A DNA stretch of 10,305 nt from an uncultured Fibrobacterota bacterium (lineage in GTDB: Bacteria; Fibrobacterota; Chitinivibrionia; Chitinivibrionales; Chitinispirillaceae), in contig CAISVC010000325.1 in the NCBI GenBank assembly GCA_903888815.1, forward strand, positions 1 through 10,305. The letters are read 5' to 3'. Positions 1 to 6,265 of the stretch are shown here, one piece after another. The translations under genes were made by a program, and so were the position numbers. The notes below the pieces were generated by a model that saw only the letters and a list, made by a program, of their open reading frames with translations, was not told the DNA's origin and ran no database searches. How positions within the stretch are numbered: position 1 is the first letter of the stretch; the number at the start of each line of letters is the position of its first letter.

Positions 1-1
1 C

Positions 2-793
2 TCGGTCGGCTGGGGCTGGGGAACTAATTCTTACGCTCAGAACAACCAGCTAACCTACAACGACTTCTCCCATTATTGTCAGGAACTGGCGGACGGCGGA
101 GCGATCTACAGCCTCAGCGCGCAACCGAACTCAACGTGGCACCACAACTATGCTCACGATATCCCCAACGGACAGCGGCCGATGTGGAGGGCGTGGTATA
201 CCGATGAGGGTAGTGCCTACATCGACATCCATCACAATGTCAATGCGCGCATCGCCAACGCCGACTGGTATTCGGCCTGGACAAACACGATCCACGACAA
301 TCAGATCCATGACAACTTCACGGATACGCGCAACTACACGAATGCCGGTACCAACTGCGTTATGACGAACAACACGGTGGTCGACACCACTAATGGCTGG
401 CCGCAGGCGGCGCTCGACATCATGAACGGCGCGGGCATCGAAAGCGCCTGGGCCGACGTCAAGACGCTGCGGTGCGCTTGTTCGCGGAGTTGTCCTGGAA
501 ATCAACCGCCGTCAATAATTCCATCAATGAAAAACGTCCGTGACAATTTCAAAACATCTTTGCCGGACGTTCTAACATTCTATACGCTGAACGGTGAATT
601 GGTCAAGCGATTTTCGATTACCGATATGAAAAGTATATCAACGGTTCGGTCCCGGTGCGCGTATGGGGTATATATGGCAACTTTTGTAAATAGCAATAAA
701 CAGTCCGTTACCAAAAAGGTTGTCTTTGATCGAACAGCGAGTAATCCGCTGCAACGGGTGGTCAATCAGTTTGGCCAGCAAGGGGAGAAGTAG
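2..793 (+). CDS. Secreted right-handed beta-helix protein with C-terminal sorting-like tail (5' end missing)
   Basis: The reading frame is open from the window edge, so the N-terminus and any signal peptide are outside; 263 residues are visible. Residues about 1-155 are Asn/His-rich, with short repeated strands such as HDNQIHDN and NNTVVDTTNG, typical of pectate-lyase-like parallel beta-helices. The segments ELADGGAIYSLSA (about 28-40), YTDEGSAYIDIHHN and AGIESAWADVK (about 144-154) recur in a group of exported beta-helix proteins of bacterial polysaccharide-degradation loci. Residues about 189-242 (VLTFYTLNGELVKRF ... GVYMATF ... KKVVF) resemble the beta-sandwich sorting tails of type IX-like secretion substrates. 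The tail is followed by 21 extra residues. A short linker (about 155-172) holds three Cys (CACSRSC) and is unlike either flank. The catalytic half cannot be judged. Role inferred: exported polysaccharide lyase, hydrolase or binding protein. Confident about the fold, not about the substrate. Confidence 0.75.
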   Translation, partial: SVGWGWGTNSYAQNNQLTYNDFSHYCQELADGGAIYSLSAQPNSTWHHNYAHDIPNGQRPMWRAWYTDEGSAYIDIHHNVNARIANADWYSAWTNTIHDNQIHDNFTDTRNYTNAGTNCVMTNNTVVDTTNGWPQAALDIMNGAGIESAWADVKTLRCACSRSCPGNQPPSIIPSMKNVRDNFKTSLPDVLTFYTLNGELVKRFSITDMKSISTVRSRCAYGVYMATFVNSNKQSVTKKVVFDRTASNPLQRVVNQFGQQGEK

Positions 794-866
794 GGTGCAA
801 AAGCGGCATACGCGAATCTCCTTACGCCCATATTCCGTATTCCGGGACGGTTGCCGCCATCAGCGT

Positions 867-904
867 TCCTGCTATTCCCCGGTATCCGGGGAATGCGGAG
901 TTTT
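867..904 (+). terminator. Possible terminator after the beta-helix gene
   Basis: A perfect 9-bp stem (ATTCCCCGG at 874-882, CCGGGGAAT at 886-894, loop TAT) lies 80 bp after the stop. Three more pairs are possible at 867-869/897-899, followed by TTTT and then AGAATAATTTT. The U-tract is short, so this is only moderately convincing. It sits between two convergent genes. In the minus direction no U-run follows. The rest of 794-1020 shows nothing else I can name. Confidence 0.35.
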
Positions 905-1020
905 AGAATAATTTTGCCGTTTGTATTACTAATCGTGGTTTACGTGGCGTGAATTAAATAGACATTTCACCGTCCCTTTTAGATACTATATATACACCCA
1001 CCCGCTCCCGAAAAATCAAA

Positions 1021-2727
1021 TTACCTATCAGTTGAAACGGTTTCCCTGTTGCCGGCAACATTTACAATATAGACTCCGGGCCTTAGCTCGTTCCTGGAGA
1101 AATTATAGGTGGCCGCCTTGCCTGCTGTAATCGTTTTAACAATTTTTCCATCCATGCGCATAATCCGCAGTTCATAGGCGGATGTATATGGCACTGAAAT
1201 GGAAACAATACTGTTTTGTAACTGGCAGATCTTCACGCCGTCCATCACCGCATTCTGCCCTGCCGCCGACGGCACAACGGCCGCGGCTGAGCCGGCGGTA
1301 AAAAAGATGTGATACGCAAATGGCTGTATGTCACATTTTGCCTGGGCAGCACTCAAAATGAGCTGCCCGTTAATCCGCAGGTTTTCGAAATACACACTGT
1401 CAACAAAGCGGGTGGCATCATATCCCTTGATAAGGTTGGTATTTGTATTAGGCCCGGTATACGACCAATTAATGTACCTGATGTTCTTTACGCAAGCGCC
1501 GGGAGTTGGAGCATATTGGTTGGCATCGATCCTTATATTAAACAATTCACTGAGCGTAAAATTATCGATATTGAAATTTTTAAACGTTAAATCCCGCATG
1601 GTCACACCGTCGCTGTTGGTGATGCCTACGACACCCCACCATTCCGCGCCCGCCGGACAATTGACCTCCAGGACCTCGATACTATCGTACGTGACCCTCT
1701 GCGTTGTGCTGCCATTGCCTTCGGGCCCGAATAAAACGGCATGTGCGCCATCGCCCCAAAATATAGTGTTTTTTACCGTAATATCATTGTTTGCCTCTGC
1801 GCCGCTGCATTTAATCGACATGCAATCGTCGCCATTCCTTATAAACACGTCGTTTATCGTCAGGTATTGGCATCCTACCGGGTCAATGCCGTCGGAATAA
1901 ATAACTTCACTGATTAATTTAATGTTATTAATTGTCACATGATCGCAATCCTGCGGAACAACTGTCCAGTTCGTTGAACCAATAATAAATATCCCATCAA
2001 TAGTAACATTACTTGAGTTAGAGACTCTGATCATATTTGACCCGCTTGAACTTTGCAATATCCCTCTGCCCAAGATCTTTACGTTCGTGGCATTACTTAC
2101 CGAGATATTCCCCTGAACGATTGCTCCACCGGCTATGTATAGTGTCTGATTGCTCGATAAGGTTATGGCGCCTGCGTTGGTGATGCCCGGGCCATAATAG
2201 GTCACGCCCGCATCCCCCTGTTTAGGCGGATTGACTTCTGGTGGATTAGCGAAAAGGTGAACATTATTATAAATATCTCCGTTAAATTCAATCGACAGCT
2301 TTCGTGGTTTGTCTAAAAAGAACGAAACCGTATCGCCGCTTCTGGTAAACGTTATTCCATACGAAAGAGGCCGTATCTTTACACTGCTGACTGTCCCGCT
2401 GTTTTTAATGATTTTCACTTCAATCCTGCTCGAAAAATCCGCATCAAAATATGCATAGGAAGTTTGCCCGGCGGGGCTAACAAGCCGCGACCCAACTTCC
2501 GTCCTGTAGCAAAACAAAGTCTGCCACGTTCCGTTTTCTTTCCGTACTTGAACCTTATAATTGGTATTCTGGGGCGCGCCGGAAGGAGCGGCGTAAATCA
2601 CCAGACCGGGATCTGTCTGCGCATTTGCATTTACGGCAAAAACATACATTGACATTAATACGGTCGCACTTAAAAGGCCTGTCAGGAAACGGTTTCTTGC
2701 TTCCTTAGACCTGAGCTTTTTTTCCAT
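1021..2727 (-). CDS. Secreted GH28-like glycoside hydrolase (polygalacturonase type) with C-terminal sorting-like tail
   Basis: 568 aa. A signal peptide spans about residues 1-36 (hydrophobic LTGLLSATVLMSMYVFAV, then ANA before Q37). Residues about 38-160 form a beta-sandwich-like N-domain (SVKIRPLSYGI, SIEFNGDIYNNVHLFANPPE), of the sort seen ahead of GH28 and GH49 catalytic domains. Residues about 175-460 are a parallel beta-helix. SDGIDP (278-283), NGDDCMSIK (298-306), DGAHAVLFGPEG (326-337) and FNIRID (396-401) correspond to the GH28 NTD, DD, GHG and RIK motifs. Asp279/282 and Asp300/301 are the candidate catalytic acids; the GHG His is shifted, as is usual in divergent members. Residues about 504-568 (LRIMRMDGKIVKTI ... 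NELRPGVYIVNV) form a sorting-like tail. The start is supported by AAAGGGG about 7 nt upstream. It is AT-richer than the right-hand genes and probably monocistronic. Likely substrate is pectin or another galacturonan; GH49-like activity is a less likely alternative. Confidence 0.82.
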   Translation of the reverse strand: MEKKLRSKEARNRFLTGLLSATVLMSMYVFAVNANAQTDPGLVIYAAPSGAPQNTNYKVQVRKENGTWQTLFCYRTEVGSRLVSPAGQTSYAYFDADFSSRIEVKIIKNSGTVSSVKIRPLSYGITFTRSGDTVSFFLDKPRKLSIEFNGDIYNNVHLFANPPEVNPPKQGDAGVTYYGPGITNAGAITLSSNQTLYIAGGAIVQGNISVSNATNVKILGRGILQSSSGSNMIRVSNSSNVTIDGIFIIGSTNWTVVPQDCDHVTINNIKLISEVIYSDGIDPVGCQYLTINDVFIRNGDDCMSIKCSGAEANNDITVKNTIFWGDGAHAVLFGPEGNGSTTQRVTYDSIEVLEVNCPAGAEWWGVVGITNSDGVTMRDLTFKNFNIDNFTLSELFNIRIDANQYAPTPGACVKNIRYINWSYTGPNTNTNLIKGYDATRFVDSVYFENLRINGQLILSAAQAKCDIQPFAYHIFFTAGSAAAVVPSAAGQNAVMDGVKICQLQNSIVSISVPYTSAYELRIMRMDGKIVKTITAGKAATYNFSRNELRPGVYIVNVAGNRETVSTDR

Positions 2728-2893
2728 AATATACCCCTTTTGTTTAAGTCGCGTTTTTTATCCGACTAATCATGTTTAGCGATTCTTTTGCATCAACCTC
2801 CATCTGAGAACCCTTACCAGCTAAATCCTCCTCTTTCTTAAATTTTCAGGTAAAGTCCACCTTTTACCCCTGTAGCATAATAAGATAACACTT

Positions 2894-2938
2894 TTTCCGC
2901 TGAAAACCACTTTTTTAAAATTCTTCAGCATGCGGAAA
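2894..2938. repeat. Imperfect inverted repeat, possible operator
   Basis: The outer arms TTTCCGC (2894-2900) and GCGGAAA (2932-2938) pair over 7 bp. The inner arms TGAA (2901-2904) and TTCA (2924-2927) add 4 bp, leaving a 4-nt bulge (2928-2931) and a 19-nt loop. It ends 15 bp before the candidate -35 box of the rightward gene. That position would suit a regulator site; the role is inference. Confidence 0.35.
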
Positions 2939-2953
2939 CATAGCTCCGGTCTC

Positions 2954-2982
2954 TTGTTTTATCCTGCCTGAGTACTTATTTT
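2954..2982 (+). promoter_or_regulatory. Candidate sigma70-type promoter for the downstream membrane gene
   Basis: TTGTTT (2954-2959) and TATTTT (2977-2982) are separated by exactly 17 nt. The matches to consensus are 3/6 and 4/6, so this is weak. The spacing and the position, about 40 nt before the 3023 start, are suitable. Transcription would start near 2989. Confidence 0.3.
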
Positions 2983-2999
2983 TAAACGATATTTTGCTC

Positions 3000-3026
3000 A
3001 TGTACCCCGAACCGCTATTCTTATGA
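3000..3026 (+). other. 8-codon leader ORF overlapping the next start codon by ATGA
   Basis: ATG at 3000 reads MYPEPLFL and stops at TGA (3024-3026). The last A of its TTA codon and its stop codon form ATGA with the start of the 892-aa gene at 3023. Neither start has a visible Shine-Dalgarno. The arrangement would allow translational coupling, but a frame this short can easily arise by chance. Confidence 0.2.
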
Positions 3027-5701
3027 AGACAGCTGATTCCTCTTCTCAGGGCCTGGGATGGCTCTATTCGCTCTTCCTTCTGAGCGGCGCCTGCGGCCTG
3101 GTCTATCAGGTGCTCTGGGCGCGCATGTTCGGCCTCGTCTTCGGAAATACGGTGTACGCGTCCAGCACTGTTCTTGCCGCGTTCATGGCCGGGCTCATGA
3201 TCGGGAGCTTTGCTGCAGGAAGGTATTCCGTACGGATAAAAAACGGCCTCCGGTTCTACGCTTTTCTGGAACTCTTCGTCGGCATTTCAGGCACCCTCAT
3301 GCCGTTTGCTCTCCATGCGGTGGACGGCGCTTACGGTCTCATTTTCCGGCAGTTTCATCCCTCGTTCGGCATCCTGACGCTTATCCGCTTTTTCATTTCA
3401 TTCGCCATGGTGCTCGTGCCCTGCACGTTCATGGGAGCGTCTCTCCCGGTCATTGCCGGGTACGCCACCGGCGTCCGTCATGAGCACGACCGCACCATCG
3501 CCCTGCTCTACGGGATCAATACCCTCGGCGCGTTCGCCGGCTGCTTTCTGACCGGATTTCTCCTTATCGGCAGGCTCGGCCTTTTGCGCACGTCGCTCGT
3601 TGCCGCGCTTGTCAATCTCCTGGTGGCGGCGGCCGCATTTGTTCTTTCACGGCGGGCGGCCCTGCCGGAGCGCGGCGGACAGGCGGCAGTCGATGTTCCG
3701 GGCAAAGCAAACGGCAGGGCCGGCGGCGCACTGGTGCTCGTTGCCTGTTCCATGGCCGGTTTCGCGGCGCTCGGCATGGAGGTGGCCTGGATGCGGGCGC
3801 TGGTCTGGGTGATCGGCACCGACTCGTACGCCTTTGCGCACATGCTGGCCGTAGTGCTGGCCGGAATCGGCATCGGAAGCCTGATCGCTTCCCGCGCAGC
3901 CGGAAATGCGGCGGTAAAAACCGATCTGCTGTACTGGGTACTGGCGCTGCTAAGTGTCTCGGTGGCGCTTTCAACCGATGCGATCTGCCTGTCGTATGAT
4001 TTCAACAAATCAATCCAGGGATTTCTTTCCGGGATACTGACACCGGCAGCCGCCGCGATTCCGGCCGCGCAGCGGGAGGCGGCCATTTCCGCGCTTCAGT
4101 ATGTGTTCGAGCTGCACCGGTTCATCGTGCCTTCATTCGTGATGTTCATTCCCGCCGCGCTCATGGGCATCGCCTTCCCGCTGTTCGTGAAGGTTTTCAC
4201 CGGAACCGGGACAAATCCCGCCAGGGGCGTGGGATCGGTGTATGCGGTCAATACGCTGGGCGCAATATTCGGCGCTCTCCTCATGGGGTTCTTCCTGATT
4301 CCGGCAGCCGGACTCTTTCCTTCCATCATCGCCATGGGGGTGCTGTACCTTATCGCCAGCGTGCTTGTTCTCGTCGCTTCGCCCGGGCGCACGGGAAAAT
4401 CACTTATTGTCAAGTGCTGCGCCCTAAGCGCGGCAATCCTCGTCCTTCCCCTGGTCGTCAAGACCGACTTCGGAACGCTTCTGGATAAAACGCTGCGGTC
4501 CGATCCTCTCCGGCAGGACGAGCGCCTGCTGTACTTCAGGGAACACGCGAGCGGCGGGGTCATCGTGAAGGAGAGCGCGCATTACGGCAGGGAGATGTGC
4601 ATCGACGGCGTGCAGGTTGCCTCTACCGGCGAATTCGATCTTCATTCCCATATCTATCCGGCGCACCTCATGTCGCTCCTCAAGCCCGATGCGGCGAGCG
4701 CCCTCTTCATCGCGTTCGGGGCGGGCGGCACGTCAGGATCAATGCTCCTTTATAACAACATCCGGCAGCTTGACGTAGTAGAAATCTGCGGCGGCGTCGT
4801 GGAGCCGGCGCGGCGCTATTTTAAAGCGATGAACCGCGATGTCCTTGATAACCCCAGACTCAATCTCATCATACAGGACGGCAGAAACTATGTGCGCATG
4901 ACCGGCAAGCGGTACGATATCATCTACTCCGGGCCCATTCACCCGCAGACCAACCAGGGAAGCGCGGCGCTCTACACCAGGGAGTTTTTCGCCGACTGTC
5001 AAAAACGGCTTTCGCCCGGCGGCATCCAGTGCGTGTGGCTGCCGCTCCACATGCGTTCGATGCGTGATTTCAAAACGGTCGTGCGGTCATTTCTCGCCGT
5101 GTATCCGCACGTCTCACTGTGGCAGATGCCGCAGACCGAGATGTCGGTCTGTCACCCGCACCTGATCGGCTCAATGGAGGAGGTGACGGTCGACTATCAG
5201 GCCGTCGCCGCCGCCCTTGCGCGAAGCGACATCACCGCCGACCTGAAACGGATCGGGGACTGCAGCTTCGATACACCGTATGAGTTCATCGCGGAGCTGG
5301 CCATGACCGAAGGAAATCTCCGCCGCATGGTTGACGACGGCGATGCGCTGAATACCGACGATCGGCCGGTGGTGGAATTCTATAACCTGGCGGAAACCTC
5401 CCAGGAGCGGACAAAAACGGCAATGATCCTTGAACTGAGCAAGTACATGCAAGACCCCCTGCCCTATGTAAAAAATGTCCCTGATGGTGCGCGGGATACC
5501 CTTAAACAGCAGCTCGACCGCATGTTCGCAGGAAACCAGTTTCTCCTGCTCGGACACTTCTTTTACCTCGGTTATCTGCAAGCCGCCGGAAGCGAAGAAA
5601 AAGAGTATCTGCGGACGAATCTGTTGTCTGCATATCAGAAAGCCATGGAACTTATCCCCCGGAACACCTGTCCTGCGCGTATTATTGAACAGCTCAGGTA
5701 A
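3023..5701 (+). CDS. Fused polytopic membrane protein / spermidine-synthase-like domain
   Basis: 892 aa. Residues about 14-480 hold 12-13 hydrophobic segments in two related halves. GLVYQVLWARMFGLVFGN (25-42) and ALYGINTLGA-type sequence (161-170) in half one match ALGMEVAWMRALVWVIG (249-265) and VYAVNTLGA (406-414) in half two. Residues about 500-720 resemble a Rossmann-type spermidine synthase: FGAGGTSGS (565-573, cofactor loop), VEIC (E587), QDGRNYV (618-624), LYTREFF (650-656). The known active-site stretch (DVIISD.TDP in E. coli SpeE) reads YDIIYSGPIHP here and lacks the catalytic Asp, so polyamine synthesis is doubtful. NTDDRPVVEF (777-786) is the usual family end motif, followed by about 100 residues of helical tail. 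These 'fused MFS/spermidine synthase' proteins are widespread and of unknown substrate. No SD precedes the ATG, unlike the neighbours; no better in-frame start is seen. Inner membrane; the soluble domain's side of the membrane was not determined. Confidence 0.85.
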   Translation: MKTADSSSQGLGWLYSLFLLSGACGLVYQVLWARMFGLVFGNTVYASSTVLAAFMAGLMIGSFAAGRYSVRIKNGLRFYAFLELFVGISGTLMPFALHAVDGAYGLIFRQFHPSFGILTLIRFFISFAMVLVPCTFMGASLPVIAGYATGVRHEHDRTIALLYGINTLGAFAGCFLTGFLLIGRLGLLRTSLVAALVNLLVAAAAFVLSRRAALPERGGQAAVDVPGKANGRAGGALVLVACSMAGFAALGMEVAWMRALVWVIGTDSYAFAHMLAVVLAGIGIGSLIASRAAGNAAVKTDLLYWVLALLSVSVALSTDAICLSYDFNKSIQGFLSGILTPAAAAIPAAQREAAISALQYVFELHRFIVPSFVMFIPAALMGIAFPLFVKVFTGTGTNPARGVGSVYAVNTLGAIFGALLMGFFLIPAAGLFPSIIAMGVLYLIASVLVLVASPGRTGKSLIVKCCALSAAILVLPLVVKTDFGTLLDKTLRSDPLRQDERLLYFREHASGGVIVKESAHYGREMCIDGVQVASTGEFDLHSHIYPAHLMSLLKPDAASALFIAFGAGGTSGSMLLYNNIRQLDVVEICGGVVEPARRYFKAMNRDVLDNPRLNLIIQDGRNYVRMTGKRYDIIYSGPIHPQTNQGSAALYTREFFADCQKRLSPGGIQCVWLPLHMRSMRDFKTVVRSFLAVYPHVSLWQMPQTEMSVCHPHLIGSMEEVTVDYQAVAAALARSDITADLKRIGDCSFDTPYEFIAELAMTEGNLRRMVDDGDALNTDDRPVVEFYNLAETSQERTKTAMILELSKYMQDPLPYVKNVPDGARDTLKQQLDRMFAGNQFLLLGHFFYLGYLQAAGSEEKEYLRTNLLSAYQKAMELIPRNTCPARIIEQLR

Positions 5702-5758
5702 GCGCCGGGCCATTCGCACAACGGCTTTTTTTTACCGAACCGCCGGAATGTTCTCATG

Positions 5759-5793
5759 AAAAAAAGCCCGGCGGGGATGTCCCGCCGGGCTTT
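5759..5793 (-). terminator. Strong intrinsic terminator between convergent genes
   Basis: A perfect 13-bp stem (5763-5775 with 5781-5793: AAAGCCCGGCGGG / CCCGCCGGGCTTT) has a GATGT loop. Read leftward, the hairpin ends in a 7-nt U-run (A's at 5759-5765), so it is primarily the HU gene terminator. Rightward it is followed by TTTATGATTTTT and may also stop the 3023-5701 transcript. Confidence 0.88.
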
Positions 5794-5821
5794 ATGATTT
5801 TTAACCCTCTGTGTAAAAACG

Positions 5822-6088
5822 TTACTGCACGCTTTTCTTGAACGCTTTACCGGCCTTGAAACGGACGGTCCTTGATGCTTTGATTTTAATCGCCGCACCG
5901 GTGCGCGGGTTGCGGCCGGTACGGGCTTTACGGCTCCCGACCGTAAACGAGCCGAAACCGATGATATTGACGCCCTTCTTGACGCCCTTCTTGATGTTGC
6001 CGAGAACGGCGTTGACGGCCCTTTCGGCCATTGCTTTACTTACGCCAATCTCCTTGGCGACGGCGACGATGAGTTCACCCTTGTTCAT
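5822..6088 (-). CDS. hup: HU family histone-like DNA-binding protein
   Basis: 88 aa, the usual HU length of about 90. It binds and bends double-stranded DNA as a dimer in the nucleoid. Residues 1-40 form the helical dimerisation part (MNKGELIVAVAKEIGVSKAM). GFGSFTVGSRKARTGRNPRTG (44-64) matches the HU/IHF signature, including the Pro of RNPRTG at the tip of the DNA-intercalating arm. The C-terminus (VRFKAGKAFKKSVQ) is the standard FKAGKxLK end. The ATG is preceded by AAAGGGG about 7 nt upstream. A 177-nt gap separates it from nfo, with a possible own promoter and structured leader; the strong hairpin at 5759-5793 ends it. HU rather than IHF is favoured by the lack of IHF-specific extensions, but I cannot exclude a specialised paralogue. 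Confidence 0.96.
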   Translation of the reverse strand: MNKGELIVAVAKEIGVSKAMAERAVNAVLGNIKKGVKKGVNIIGFGSFTVGSRKARTGRNPRTGAAIKIKASRTVRFKAGKAFKKSVQ

Positions 6089-6191
6089 CGAAAACCCCTT
6101 TCGTTAAGGTGTGAAGAGGAAATGGCAGCACATAACAAAATAAAAATCCTGCGTTTCGGTTTTTAAAAGCCGGCCCGCGCCCCTGCTTCCA

Positions 6192-6248
6192 GCCCGGCAT
6201 ACCATTCTCCCCCTTCCGGGCGACTATGCTATAATATATAAGGGGGAG
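6192..6248. promoter_or_regulatory. Interleaved inverted repeats around an extended -10 box, HU leader region
   Basis: Pair A is GCCCGG (6192-6197) with CCGGGC (6216-6221). Pair B is CTCCCCCTT (6207-6215) with AAGGGGGAG (6240-6248), a perfect 9-bp match. The order A1-B1-A2-B2, with no gap between B1 and A2, is the topology of an H-type pseudoknot on either RNA strand. The spacer of pair B contains TATAAT. It lies upstream of HU and just after the nfo stop, so it could be the HU 5' leader or an operator. Function is inference. Confidence 0.4.
6227..6235 (+). promoter_or_regulatory. Perfect extended -10 box (TGCTATAAT), rightward
   Basis: TGCTATAAT fits the extended -10 consensus TGnTATAAT exactly. 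The 17-nt-distant -35 position reads TCTCCC, so no -35 box is present, which an extended -10 can tolerate. Transcription would run rightward, antisense to nfo. The same A/T stretch read leftward gives TATATA, 17 nt from a poor TTGCAT (6258-6263). So it may instead mark the HU promoter. Confidence 0.3.
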
Positions 6249-6265
6249 CGACCACAAATGCAAAA

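Larger units (their letters stand above)
2728..3022. promoter_or_regulatory. Divergent AT-rich control region
   Basis: This 295-bp gap separates the divergent GH28-like gene and the membrane/spermidine-synthase-like gene, so both promoters should lie here. It holds a small hairpin (GGTAAA 2849-2854 / TTTACC 2863-2868), the larger imperfect inverted repeat at 2894-2938 and a weak rightward promoter at 2954-2982. For the leftward gene the best -35-like box I see is TTGATG on the minus strand, near 2790, without a good -10. No convincing ORF is present apart from the 8-codon one at 3000. Confidence 0.55.

Noticed and set aside
131..505. Minus-strand 124-aa frame over the first gene
   Set aside because: Opposite-strand shadow of a frame that reads clearly as a beta-helix; no start signal.
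1309..1900. Plus-strand frames of 93 and 190 aa inside the GH28-like gene
   Set aside because: Antisense to a gene with intact catalytic motifs, signal peptide and SD.
3508..4086. Minus-strand 192-aa frame inside the large membrane gene
   Set aside because: Ala/Arg/Pro-rich translation typical of the shadow of a GC-rich membrane gene; the plus frame has continuous family motifs.
5704..5733. Possible terminator GCCG...CGGC plus T8 right after the membrane-protein stop
   Set aside because: Only a 4-bp stem with a 14-nt loop. The T-run is suggestive, but the 13-bp hairpin at 5763-5793 is far stronger.
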